Below the pieces are notes generated by a model. That model did no database searches. It had not been told where the DNA came from and was given only the letters and a program-made list of their open reading frames with translations. The position numbers and the translations under genes were made by a program. A DNA stretch of 64,000 nucleotides from Bacteriovoracaceae bacterium. Its GTDB lineage: Bacteria; Bdellovibrionota; Bacteriovoracia; Bacteriovoracales; Bacteriovoracaceae. The stretch covers positions 62,001-126,000 of the forward strand of contig JAIPEG010000003.1 in assembly GCA_021737405.1 (NCBI GenBank), written 5' to 3'. Shown here in pieces: positions 1-7,983 of this stretch; the stretch's first letter is position 1; each line of letters starts with the position of its first letter.

Positions 1-1740
1 AATTCTATCCTTGATGGAAAAGATACCTTGGCCATCATGCCAACAGGTGGTGGAAAATCAGTCTGTTATCAAGTGCCTGCTCTTTTTAGTGATGGGATTA
101 CATTAGTTGTGTCTCCCCTCATCTCTCTTATGCACGATCAGGTCATTAATTTGCAAGAAAACGGCGTAGAAGCAGTCTATTTAAACTCGTCTCAAAGTGC
201 CCAAGCAAAACGCCTGGCAGAAGAGAAGATAGTAAATAAAGAGGTCAAATTAGTTTATGTATCACCTGAAGGCCTTCTATCGGGTTACTTAGGAAACTTT
301 TTAAAGGGTCTCAATGTCTCCCTCATTGCCATTGATGAGGCCCACTGTGTTTCTCAGTGGGGTCATGAATTTAGAAAAGACTACACTCGCTTAGGTGAAT
401 TAAAGGATATTTTTCCTGAAGTGCCCATATTGGCCTTAACGGCTACAGCAGACTCAAGAACTCGCTCTGATATTGCTTATCAATTGCGGATGAATTCTCC
501 TGAAATTTTTGTGTCTTCATTTGATAGACCTAATATTAAATATAATATTTGTGAACGTAAGAATGAACTCTTGCAACTTGATCGCTTTATAAAAGAGCAT
601 CACGCAAAAGACACCGGTATCGTTTACTGCTTATCCCGGAAAAAGGTCGAACGAATCGCCAAGGAATTGGCGGATCTTGGTCACAAAACGGTGGCCTATC
701 ACGCAGGCCTTTCTCCAGAAGAGAGAGAAAGAGAACAAGAGGCCTTTAATAAGGAAGAGAAAATCATTGTGGTGGCCACCATTGCCTTTGGCATGGGAAT
801 CGATCGACCTGATGTGCGCTTCGTCGCTCACCTTGATCTTCCAAAAAGTATTGAAAGCTATTATCAAGAAACGGGTCGCGCAGGCAGAGATGGTAAGCCA
901 AGTACGGCCTGGATGATTTATGGCCTGCAAGACGTTATTAAGCTCACGCAAATGCTTGAAACAACCGACGCCAACGAGTCTTATAAGAAAGTGGCCCGTC
1001 ATAAGCTAGATTCCATGCTCTCCCTTTGTGAAACGGGACAGTGTCGAAGAAAGACGCTTCTTAGCTATTTTGAAGAAGAGAGTCAGGACTGCCAAAATTG
1101 TGATTCGTGCTTAAACCCTGGGGAAACCTTTGATGGTATGATCGATGCTCAAAAAGTGCTCTCTGTTATTTTTAAAACGGGTCAAATCTTTGGGGCCGGT
1201 TACATTGTCGATGTCTTAAGAAAAAGTAAAAATGCTAAAATTCTTGATAGAGGTCATGACAAGCTCTCCGTTTTTGGAATAGGGGCTGAAAAGTCAAAGA
1301 ACCACTGGAATGTTGTCCTTCGCCAACTTCTCAACTTAAATTATATTTACATCAAAAATTGGGAATACCGATCTCTAGGGTTAACCGCTAAAAGTGCAGA
1401 GCTCTTAAAGGGTCAGGTTCCTTTCATTATGAGAGAAACCAAAGAAAACCTGATCGTGGCCAAGCGCTCGGCAAAGACGATAGAGGCCAATCACGACCGC
1501 CTTGATTTATTTAATCAACTTCGAGAACTTAGAAGAGAGCTTGCAGAGGAAAAGAAAGTTCCCCCCTATGTTATTTTTGGGGACAAATCCTTACATGATA
1601 TGTGCCAGCTCCTTCCTCGCAATACGGATGAATTTCTCTTGGTTAATGGAGTTGGAGAGAGTAAATGCACCAACTATGGCGAGGCCTTCCTTAAAACGAT
1701 TCATCAATACTCACAAACCTCGAGTCAAAACATTCTATAA
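1..1740 (+). CDS. recQ: ATP-dependent DNA helicase RecQ, 5'-truncated by the window edge
   Basis: The reading frame is open from base 1, so the true start lies upstream. A RecQ helicase unwinds DNA 3'-5' during recombination and fork repair. Visible in order: Walker A PTGGGKS near base 40, the DEAH box in IDEAHCVSQWGHEFR near base 330, the helicase C-terminal lobe with the QETGRAGRDG motif near base 865, the RecQ zinc-binding cysteines (ETGQCRR then QDCQNCDSC) near 1030-1110, a winged-helix RQC region, and a C-terminal HRDC domain around 1550-1710. Only about the first 30-40 residues of a normal RecQ are missing. Family assignment is secure; nothing looks damaged. The next gene starts 365 bp downstream. 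Confidence 0.96.
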   Translation, partial: NSILDGKDTLAIMPTGGGKSVCYQVPALFSDGITLVVSPLISLMHDQVINLQENGVEAVYLNSSQSAQAKRLAEEKIVNKEVKLVYVSPEGLLSGYLGNFLKGLNVSLIAIDEAHCVSQWGHEFRKDYTRLGELKDIFPEVPILALTATADSRTRSDIAYQLRMNSPEIFVSSFDRPNIKYNICERKNELLQLDRFIKEHHAKDTGIVYCLSRKKVERIAKELADLGHKTVAYHAGLSPEEREREQEAFNKEEKIIVVATIAFGMGIDRPDVRFVAHLDLPKSIESYYQETGRAGRDGKPSTAWMIYGLQDVIKLTQMLETTDANESYKKVARHKLDSMLSLCETGQCRRKTLLSYFEEESQDCQNCDSCLNPGETFDGMIDAQKVLSVIFKTGQIFGAGYIVDVLRKSKNAKILDRGHDKLSVFGIGAEKSKNHWNVVLRQLLNLNYIYIKNWEYRSLGLTAKSAELLKGQVPFIMRETKENLIVAKRSAKTIEANHDRLDLFNQLRELRRELAEEKKVPPYVIFGDKSLHDMCQLLPRNTDEFLLVNGVGESKCTNYGEAFLKTIHQYSQTSSQNIL

Positions 1741-2104
1741 AAAGTGAGCAAAACTCTTAATCGTCTTCTCTGGCCACTTTTGTGGGCAGATTTATAAGTC
1801 CTCTTAAATAAAAAATTTCTAAGAAAATTCACAAAAACTGAGGCATTAACTCCTTAAAATACTTTAGATTTTGTGGCCTACTCTTTATAAAATACTCTTT
1901 GCTACTTGAGAGTGTCCGCCAATTTGCTAGTGTTTAGGTACCCAAGAGACAGAATCATTGGTTTTTGTGTTGTACGTCAGTCAAAGTGGTATGTAAGCTG
2001 AGCCAAAAATCCAAAGAAAGTGACGCCATATTAGGGGATAAGTTAGGCCACATGGAGTGCGCCCCTTTTCCAAAAAGACCTAATTGGAGTTTTCTGGAGT
2101 TCTC
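1741..2104. other. intergenic region between recQ and the VWA lipoprotein gene
   Basis: This 364-bp gap has no convincing gene. There is a weak imperfect hairpin (GGCCAC-TTTT-GTGGGC, one mismatch) near 1771-1786 that might end recQ transcription, but no T-run follows. The promoter of the downstream motility block should lie here, yet I cannot name a clear -35/-10 pair. The only firm signal is the Shine-Dalgarno GGAG at 2096-2099 in front of the ATG at 2105. Confidence 0.4.
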
Positions 2105-3586
2105 ATGTTTACCTTTAACACTTTTCAGAAGTCCTTGGCGGTCTCTCTGTTGGTATTATTTTTCACAGGATGTAACCAACAAGAGTTTTACGAAAAAGAA
2201 TTCTTAGAGGGAGTTGGCGTTCCAGACGATGCCATCGAACTTCCTGATGAACCCAAAATTGTTGACAATACTACTGGTGGATCTACTGGTGGATCTACTG
2301 ATGGTAGTTCTACAACGGGTGGATCTACTTCTGGCGGTACTACTGACGGTGGTTCAACTTCTGGCGGAACTACCGACGGTGGATCTACTTCAGGTGGTAC
2401 TACTGATGGTGGATCTACTTCTGGCGGAACTACAGACGGTGGATCTACTTCAGGTGGTACTACTGATGGTGGATCAACTTCTGGCGGAACTACAGACGGT
2501 GGATCAACAACTGGTGGTTCTACTGATGGTGGATCAACAACTGGTGGTTCTACTGACGGTGGATCAACAACTGGTGGTTCTACTGACGGTGGATCAACAA
2601 CTGGTGGTTCTACTGACGGTGGATCAACAACTGGTGGTTCTACTGACGGTGGATCAACAACTGGTGGTTCTACTGATGGTGGTTCAACAACTGGTGGTAC
2701 TACTGATGGTGGAGATCCTGGTGTGTGTGGAGACGGTACTCTCACAAATGCGAGTGATACTTTTATTCAAAATACTTCACAAAATGCAGCCGTTGATATC
2801 CTTTGGGTCATGGACAACTCTGGATCAATGGGTGATGAGCAAGCGGCCCTTGCCTACAACTTTGATGTTTTCATCCGTGACTTCATCTCTCGTGATATCG
2901 ACTTTCAAATGGCCATCACTACTACTGATGGACGCGATGGAAGATCAGGAAACATGATCGGTGATACGGCAAAGCTTACTGATGAAGCAGCGAGAGCTAA
3001 CCAGACACAGTTCCTACAAGACTTTAAAGATATGATTAAAGTCGGAACACGTGGTTCTGGTACTGAGATGGGTCTTCAAACAAGCAAGGACTTTTTCTCT
3101 CAATACCAAAGCTGGGCAAGAAGAGATGCTTATCTCATCGTGGTTTACATCTCTGATGAGCAAGATAGCTCACCTGATGCAGTATCAAGTTATGTTGCGG
3201 CATTGCAAGGCTTGAAAGCTCAGTCAGGAATGGTTAAGGCTTACTCAATTGTGACTCAGGACATAGATCCTAATAAGCAATGGGAGACTTTAGGCACTCG
3301 TTACGAAGATGTATCTAACGCTACTGGTGGCGAGGTTGCTAATATTCATAGTGATTTCTACGCGACATTAACGAACTTTGGATTTAAAATCTTAGAGCTT
3401 CTTGATAGCTTTCCATTATCAGGAGTTCCAATTGATACTGATATCCAAATCACAATTAATGGAGTTCAGGTATCAAATGGATGGGTTTATGATCCACAAG
3501 CAAGAGTAATCAAGTTTGACCGAAGTGCTATTCCAAATGAAGGCTCTATCGTAATAGCTTATTACAAGAAATGTGTAGCTCCATAG
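2105..3586 (+). CDS. outer-membrane lipoprotein with Gly/Ser/Thr repeat stalk and VWA domain (CglB-like adhesin candidate)
   Basis: Start chosen at ATG 2105 because GGAG sits 5 bp upstream; an upstream TTG in frame is less likely. A lipoprotein signal ends at Cys23 (FFTGC). After about 35 residues comes a low-complexity stalk of 10-residue repeats (GGSTSGGTTD, then GGSTTGGSTD), then a von Willebrand A domain with MIDAS motif DNSGSM (Asp237), a following GTEMGL threonine and a SDEQD loop. VWA MIDAS domains bind ligand through a metal ion. In Myxococcus the gliding adhesin CglB is likewise a VWA lipoprotein. The position directly ahead of Glt/Agl-type genes supports an equivalent role, but this is inference; overall sequence similarity to CglB was not tested. 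Confidence 0.85.
   Translation: MFTFNTFQKSLAVSLLVLFFTGCNQQEFYEKEFLEGVGVPDDAIELPDEPKIVDNTTGGSTGGSTDGSSTTGGSTSGGTTDGGSTSGGTTDGGSTSGGTTDGGSTSGGTTDGGSTSGGTTDGGSTSGGTTDGGSTTGGSTDGGSTTGGSTDGGSTTGGSTDGGSTTGGSTDGGSTTGGSTDGGSTTGGSTDGGSTTGGTTDGGDPGVCGDGTLTNASDTFIQNTSQNAAVDILWVMDNSGSMGDEQAALAYNFDVFIRDFISRDIDFQMAITTTDGRDGRSGNMIGDTAKLTDEAARANQTQFLQDFKDMIKVGTRGSGTEMGLQTSKDFFSQYQSWARRDAYLIVVYISDEQDSSPDAVSSYVAALQGLKAQSGMVKAYSIVTQDIDPNKQWETLGTRYEDVSNATGGEVANIHSDFYATLTNFGFKILELLDSFPLSGVPIDTDIQITINGVQVSNGWVYDPQARVIKFDRSAIPNEGSIVIAYYKKCVAP
2276..2714 (+). repeat. 30-bp minisatellite encoding the Gly/Ser/Thr stalk
   Basis: About 13 full 30-bp units plus partial ones. Six units encode GGSTSGGTTD, six encode GGSTTGGSTD and one encodes GGSTTGGTTD. 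Several of the units between 2529 and 2678 are identical at the DNA level, which points to recent expansion or homogenisation. Since 30 is a multiple of three, gain or loss of units would change stalk length without breaking the frame. The opposite strand is also open here as a by-product of the repeat. Confidence 0.95.
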
Positions 3587-3605
3587 GAAAGTTAATAAGG
3601 TGATG

Positions 3606-4334
3606 ATGGTGATGAAGTTAAATAAATTACAAACTATCCTTCTAACAGTTGTGGTCTGGCTCCTAGCCGGGCCACAATTTCTTTTTGCTGCTGAAGATGA
3701 CCTTTATGACTTCTTGTGGCTTGATCCTGATAAGAAGGTTTATGTCCTTCAAAACAAGGTCTACAAGAAAGAGGGAAAGTTCTACGCGAATATTGGCTTC
3801 ATTAATGGACTCAACGATAACTTTCAAGACACAACAGGTGTTCAATTTAAAATGGGTTACTATCTTACTGAAGAGTGGTCTATTGAGGCACTCTATCATC
3901 AATACTCAAACTCTGATGATGATGCCTTTAAGAGTATCCAAAGAGTGAATAGATCGATTCCTTTTGTGAGGAAAATCGAAAAGAAATATGGTGTCCTAGG
4001 AGTTTGGTCTCCCTTTTATGGAAAAATTAATACTTTTAACAAAATTATTTACTTTGATTGGTCTTTTGGACTCGGTCTTGGCCAAATTGCTTCTGAGAGT
4101 AATGCCTTAACTGTTCAAAGTAGCTCGACGGCAGATATCTACAATGATGAAAAGAATTTGGCGATTTTAGGCAAAACATCATTTCGCATTCATGCCACCC
4201 AAAATGTTCATGTAGGAATTGAATACCACAGGGATAGTTACCGTGCCCCTGGTCCTACAATTAACGATATTCCAGGCACAGAGTCATGGCGAACCAATAG
4301 TGAGTTTGTCTTAAGCATAGGATTTAGCTTCTAA
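3606..4334 (+). CDS. outer-membrane beta-barrel protein of the motility cluster (CglE/GltA-B-H type candidate)
   Basis: The start is ambiguous: GTG 3600, ATG 3603, 3606 and 3612 are all in frame. ATG 3606 gives the best spacing from AAGG at 3597-3600. A signal peptide is followed by a sequence rich in alternating aromatic and polar residues (YANIGFING, KMGYYLTEEW, FDWSFGLGLGQ, VGIEYHRDSY) and ends in FVLSIGFSF, the aromatic C-terminus typical of outer-membrane barrels. It resembles the 'outer membrane beta-barrel domain' proteins that accompany gliding genes in myxobacteria, where GltA, GltB, GltH and CglE are barrel proteins. Its stop overlaps the next ATG by one base, so translation is coupled. 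Exact subfamily is uncertain. Confidence 0.75.
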   Translation: MVMKLNKLQTILLTVVVWLLAGPQFLFAAEDDLYDFLWLDPDKKVYVLQNKVYKKEGKFYANIGFINGLNDNFQDTTGVQFKMGYYLTEEWSIEALYHQYSNSDDDAFKSIQRVNRSIPFVRKIEKKYGVLGVWSPFYGKINTFNKIIYFDWSFGLGLGQIASESNALTVQSSSTADIYNDEKNLAILGKTSFRIHATQNVHVGIEYHRDSYRAPGPTINDIPGTESWRTNSEFVLSIGFSF

Positions 4335-5770
4335 TGAAAAGACTCATCCTTTTAACCCTTATTCTCTGTCAGACCCAAAGCTTTGCTCTCGTAAAGAAAG
4401 CGGCGAAGATCTATGACAAAAGTAAAGATGACAATAAGAATGCTTATATCGCTGAAGAGCTCTATAAATCGCGCTACTATTTTAGTGCCGTCGTTTTTGC
4501 TAAAGAGCACCTCATTGAAGGAAAGACATTTTCAAAAGAATTTGAAAACCTCTTAGAAGAATTGGTTCTTAAAACGGGAACCATGTCATTTTATGGTCTA
4601 AATGATCAGATCCTCGCAAAATACCCTTCTCCCTCTCTAAGCTTTATCTTAGGTTTAAGAAGATTTAATTATGAAAAATATAATGGTGCCGTAAAAGCGC
4701 TAACGAAAGTTCCTGATGAGCACCGCTTTGCTCCAGAGGCCCTTTTTATGATGGGTTCGGCCCAAAACCTTCTTAATCAAACGGCTAAGGCCAATTTGAC
4801 CTATGATCGCTGTATTGAAAGAGCTGGAACCTTTGAAGGGCGAGCAAAGAACACTAAGTTAAAACGATACTTTTCTATTATCAGAGAATCTTGCATCATT
4901 CACAAGGCCCGTCTTCTCTTTAAAGATCGCCAATACGAAGCCGCTTTAAAAGCGTATGAAGAAATTCCAAAGACTAGCTACCGTTGGCCTTATATTCTGA
5001 TGGAAAAAGCGTGGTCTGCTTATCATTTAGGAAATTACAACCGTGTGCTAGGTATTCTTGTTACTTACCGCTCACCTCTTATGACAAGTTACTTTTTCCC
5101 AGAAGCAGAGGTCTTAAGCTCAATTGCTTACTTTAAACTGTGTTTGTGGAATGATTCTCTCCAATTAGTTGACCAATACTACAATGTATACCGACCTCAC
5201 GCAGATGCTCTCAAGGATATCCTTGTGGCCAATAAAAGCAGTCATACTTATTTCTTAAAGTTACTTTTGAAGCCTATAAAAGAAATGGAAGGCATAAACC
5301 CATTCGTAAGAAACCTCATGACCCAAGTTCGAAAGAAAGTGAAATTTTCTCTCGACCTTGTTAATTATCAAAAGGCACAAAACGAATTGGGTTTCATTAA
5401 AAAGCTTAAGGATTCCCCTTTGAAAGAGAAAATGGAAGAGGCCGTAAACGGAGCCATTTCTTGGAGAACGAAACACCTAAATCATTATATAAAGAAGCAA
5501 ATGTTTGGCTTTATCAATGACATGCATAAATTTAGTTATGAAATGTTTAATGTGAAGCTTGAAATAATGAGCCTTAAACGTGACCTCGTATATGACAACA
5601 AGAAGCTGATTAGTGATAGAGGGCGAGGTTCCCTTGAGAACGTCTCAAGAACTTCAAAAGAGCACTTCTTTGTCTTCAACGGAGAATTCTGGGGAGACGA
5701 GCTTGGTGAATATAGTTTTGGACTTAAATCAAATTGTAAAAGAGTCAAAAAAGATAAGGAGGCCATTTAA
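4334..5770 (+). CDS. exported TPR protein, GltC-like
   Basis: A signal peptide (MKRLILLTLILCQTQSFA) is followed by an all-helical protein with tetratricopeptide-like segments, for example PEALFMMGSAQNLLNQTAKA, KARLLFKDRQYEAALKAYEE and MEKAWSAYHLGNYNRVLG. These repeats bind partner proteins. The location between an outer-membrane barrel gene and the TolQ/TolR motor genes matches GltC, a periplasmic TPR protein of the Agl-Glt gliding machine. Both ends overlap neighbouring genes by one base (TAATG). The C-terminal 150 residues are basic and less repeat-like. The GltC label rests on domain type and order rather than on residue-level recognition. Confidence 0.7.
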   Translation: MKRLILLTLILCQTQSFALVKKAAKIYDKSKDDNKNAYIAEELYKSRYYFSAVVFAKEHLIEGKTFSKEFENLLEELVLKTGTMSFYGLNDQILAKYPSPSLSFILGLRRFNYEKYNGAVKALTKVPDEHRFAPEALFMMGSAQNLLNQTAKANLTYDRCIERAGTFEGRAKNTKLKRYFSIIRESCIIHKARLLFKDRQYEAALKAYEEIPKTSYRWPYILMEKAWSAYHLGNYNRVLGILVTYRSPLMTSYFFPEAEVLSSIAYFKLCLWNDSLQLVDQYYNVYRPHADALKDILVANKSSHTYFLKLLLKPIKEMEGINPFVRNLMTQVRKKVKFSLDLVNYQKAQNELGFIKKLKDSPLKEKMEEAVNGAISWRTKHLNHYIKKQMFGFINDMHKFSYEMFNVKLEIMSLKRDLVYDNKKLISDRGRGSLENVSRTSKEHFFVFNGEFWGDELGEYSFGLKSNCKRVKKDKEAI

Positions 5771-6021
5771 TGAGAGCACTTCTCCTTATCACCATTTTAT
5801 TAAGCACAAATTCTTGGGCCGAAAAGCCAAAGAAGAATGTCATTATCAAATACAAGCAATATGAGTCCTTTGACCTCGGAAATCTCGAGATTAAAGGAAA
5901 GATTATTGCCCCCGGCGACCTGTCAGTAAAAGAACGTCAGCGCAAGCGGTTTAGCCGGCCACTGTTTGAAAGGGATCAATTTGACCCAGAAGTGAGGAAA
6001 GATATTCAGAATTTACGCTGA
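5770..6021 (+). CDS. small exported protein of the motility cluster (possibly CglF-like)
   Basis: This 83-residue protein starts with a signal peptide (MRALLLITILLSTNSWA), leaving about 65 charged residues with no cysteine or membrane segment. The segment LEIKGKIIAPGDLSVKERQR, then FSRPLFERDQFDPEVR, resembles small periplasmic proteins found beside ExbB/ExbD-type genes in myxobacteria, where a gliding protein called CglF is of similar size. That link is tentative. Its ATG overlaps the stop of the TPR gene. After it comes the only gap in the whole cluster (127 bp). Confidence 0.7.
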   Translation: MRALLLITILLSTNSWAEKPKKNVIIKYKQYESFDLGNLEIKGKIIAPGDLSVKERQRKRFSRPLFERDQFDPEVRKDIQNLR

Positions 6022-6069
6022 ATTTCCTAAAAACAATGGCTTAAAAAACCGCTTGTCCGCCTTTTAGGG

Positions 6070-6096
6070 TCAAGTTTCCTGACCCTTACCCGATAG
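6070..6096 (+). promoter_or_regulatory. candidate sigma-28 (FliA-type) promoter before the aglR-like gene
   Basis: TCAA at 6070-6073, a 15-bp spacer, then CCCGATAG at 6089-6096, against consensus TAAA-N15-GCCGATAA. It lies 53 bp before the aglR-like ATG, in the only gap of the cluster. A 7-bp hairpin (AGGGTCA/TGACCCT, 6066-6086) overlaps it; no T-run follows, so it does not look like a terminator. The -10 deviates at two positions, so this is the weakest of the three better sigma-28 matches. Confidence 0.45.
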
Positions 6097-6148
6097 GTAG
6101 ATCAAGCTATTTACTCAAGATTAATAACCATTCCACCGGAGTTGGACT

Positions 6149-6910
6149 ATGGAAGAACAAGTTGTAAACAAGGCCGCTGAGGCCGCCACTACTATCGCAT
6201 CAGACCCAAGTTTCATAAAATCCGTCGCGGTTTTTATGGACGAAGGCGGTATCTTTATGTGGATTATCTTGGCCATTTGGACTTTTGGGATAGCGATTGC
6301 GGTTGAAAGGGTAAAGAGCCTTTTCTCCTATGATGTCGATGGATCAAGTCTAATGAATATGGTTAAGAAAAACGTCATGGTAAATGATGTTCAAAAGGCC
6401 ATTCAAAGTTGTTCAAACTCAAAGGCCTTATTGCCGATGGTTTTAAAATCAGGTCTAAAAAGGGCCAATCAGAGTAAAGATCAAATTTCTGATGCAATCG
6501 AGGCAACGATTCTAGAAGTTTCTCCAAAAGTAGAAAAGAGAATGGGTTATCTCGGCCTTGTTGCAAACGTCTCTACTCTAATCGGTCTTCTTGGAACTAT
6601 TTACGGTTTGATTGAATCATTTGCCGCCGTTGCCACGGCCGATCCAGCTTCAAAAGCAAAACTTCTGGCCCTTGGTATTTCTAAGGCCATGAACACTACG
6701 GCCCTGGGTCTTGTCTCAGCGATTTCGATTATGGTGGTTCACTCGATGTTAACGTCAAAGTCTGAAAAAATCATCGGTGAAATTGAAGAATTTGGCGTAA
6801 AGCTTGTTGACTTACTAGGAACGAAAAAAGGTGCAGGCCAGGCGGGATCGATCGCTCCAGGCGGTTTACCTCAAGGTGCAGCAGCTCAAAAAGAAGACAA
6901 CGCAGCTTAA
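6149..6910 (+). CDS. MotA/TolQ/ExbB-type proton channel subunit, AglR-like
   Basis: TolQ/ExbB family protein of 253 residues. There is an N-terminal membrane helix (GGIFMWIILAIWTFGIAIAV), a cytoplasmic loop, and two further helices carrying the conserved TLIGLLGTIYGLIESF and ISKAMNTTALGLVSAI motifs that line the proton path. In Myxococcus, AglR (TolQ-like) with AglQ and AglS (TolR-like) forms the proton-motive motor for gliding; here the same 1+2 arrangement is present. GGAG lies about 8 bp before the ATG. The C-terminal 25 residues are Gly/Ala-rich and probably disordered. Alternatives are plain TolQ or ExbB, but no tolA/tolB/pal or tonB neighbours exist, and the TPR/FHA neighbours favour Agl. 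Confidence 0.88.
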   Translation: MEEQVVNKAAEAATTIASDPSFIKSVAVFMDEGGIFMWIILAIWTFGIAIAVERVKSLFSYDVDGSSLMNMVKKNVMVNDVQKAIQSCSNSKALLPMVLKSGLKRANQSKDQISDAIEATILEVSPKVEKRMGYLGLVANVSTLIGLLGTIYGLIESFAAVATADPASKAKLLALGISKAMNTTALGLVSAISIMVVHSMLTSKSEKIIGEIEEFGVKLVDLLGTKKGAGQAGSIAPGGLPQGAAAQKEDNAA

Positions 6911-6926
6911 TAATAAGGAGTAGATG

Positions 6927-7448
6927 ATGGCCTTTCGCCAAAGAAAGCAAAAGAAACCAAACTGCAAACCAAATGTTATTCCAATTTTGGATGCCGTTTT
7001 TATCTTTATCTTCTTTCTTTTGATGTCTGCTCAATTTCTAGAAATCTATGAAATTGGATCAGATGCTCCTGCCGTTAAAACGATTAGTGAAGATAATAAA
7101 GATAAGAAACCACCTCTTAACTTAACTTTGGAAGTGAAAAACGAGAACATCATTATCAAGACAGGTCTTGATGGAAATATTGCTAAAACAGTAGGTCTAA
7201 AGGATGGCAACTATGATTTAGGGGATCTGGCACAGGCCTTAACTAATTTAAAGATAAAGCATGTGGGAGAAACGTCTGTCATCATAAAGCCAGATAGCAA
7301 GGTTCAATACAAGAAACTAGTTTTTATCATGGATACTTGTCGTGAAGTTCCTTCAGGCCAACCCTCTATTGTAGCAAAGAACGATAAAGGGGAAACCGTT
7401 GAAACTCGCGAGCTTTTTAATCAAATAATTTTTGAAACGATCATTTAG
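6927..7448 (+). CDS. ExbD/TolR-type motor subunit, AglQ/AglS-like (first copy)
   Basis: A basic cytoplasmic start is followed by one membrane helix with the proton-carrying aspartate, Asp22 (NVIPILDAVFIFIFFLLMSA), then a periplasmic domain. It would pair with the TolQ-type protein encoded 16 bp upstream to convert proton flow into movement. Start chosen at the second ATG (6927), giving 6 bp from AAGGAG; the ATG at 6924 is possible. The periplasmic domain is longer than in TolR (about 125 residues). Which of the two copies equals AglQ or AglS cannot be told from sequence alone. Confidence 0.86.
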   Translation: MAFRQRKQKKPNCKPNVIPILDAVFIFIFFLLMSAQFLEIYEIGSDAPAVKTISEDNKDKKPPLNLTLEVKNENIIIKTGLDGNIAKTVGLKDGNYDLGDLAQALTNLKIKHVGETSVIIKPDSKVQYKKLVFIMDTCREVPSGQPSIVAKNDKGETVETRELFNQIIFETII

Positions 7449-7456
7449 GATCAATT

Positions 7457-7981
7457 ATGAGAAAGAAAAGATTTAATACCAGAAAGAAGAATAAAGAGGC
7501 CCTTGATGTTGATATCACGTCCCTTTTGGATATTTTGGTTATCCTCCTCGTTTTTCTTTTAAAATCTTATAATGCCTCTGATCTAAAATTAGAAGTAGCG
7601 AAAAACATTAGTCTTCCAGATTCTAAATCAATGCAACTAGGTAATATGGCCGTCATCGTTCAGGTTTCTGGAGAAAAAGATCTTTGGATAAATAATACAA
7701 GAATTGGTCGTGTCCCTGCCTCAAGTGATGAAAAGTTAGATATCCTTTATAGTGCTCTTGAAGAAGAAGGTAAGAAACAAGACCAAATCATTAAAGACTT
7801 AGAGCAGACTGCTGCCAATCCATCAGATAAAGGGGCCCTGGCCTCCAGAAAGGCCAATAGAAAGAAAGTCAATATTGTCATGGATCAGGCCCTTCCGTAT
7901 GAAGTTTTAAGAAAAATCATGCACACATCCGCATTAGCGGGTTTCCCTGAGTTTAAATTTATTGTTCAAGGAAATTTTTAA
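7457..7981 (+). CDS. ExbD/TolR-type motor subunit, AglS/AglQ-like (second copy)
   Basis: Second TolR-type gene, 8 bp after the first. A very basic N-terminus (KKRFNTRKKNK) precedes a single helix with Asp25 in VDITSLLDILVILLVFLL. The helix context DITSLLDI is closer to classical ExbD/TolR than that of the first copy. A heteromeric stator with two different TolR-like subunits is characteristic of the gliding motor and unlike the Tol or Ton systems. The periplasmic part carries a Lys/Asp-rich middle section. The next gene begins 2 bp after its stop. Confidence 0.87.
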   Translation: MRKKRFNTRKKNKEALDVDITSLLDILVILLVFLLKSYNASDLKLEVAKNISLPDSKSMQLGNMAVIVQVSGEKDLWINNTRIGRVPASSDEKLDILYSALEEEGKKQDQIIKDLEQTAANPSDKGALASRKANRKKVNIVMDQALPYEVLRKIMHTSALAGFPEFKFIVQGNF

Positions 7982-7983
7982 TA

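Noticed and set aside
2188-2745. 185-residue open frame on the minus strand with PPSVEPPVVDPP repeats
   Set aside because: It is the antisense reading of the 30-bp minisatellite; repeats keep several frames open. No start signal, and the + strand frame has a lipoprotein signal and VWA domain.
6066-6086. 7-bp hairpin AGGGTCA/TGACCCT as a terminator in the gliding cluster
   Set aside because: No T-run follows and it overlaps a promoter-like sequence; termination there would separate the motor genes from the upstream genes without need.
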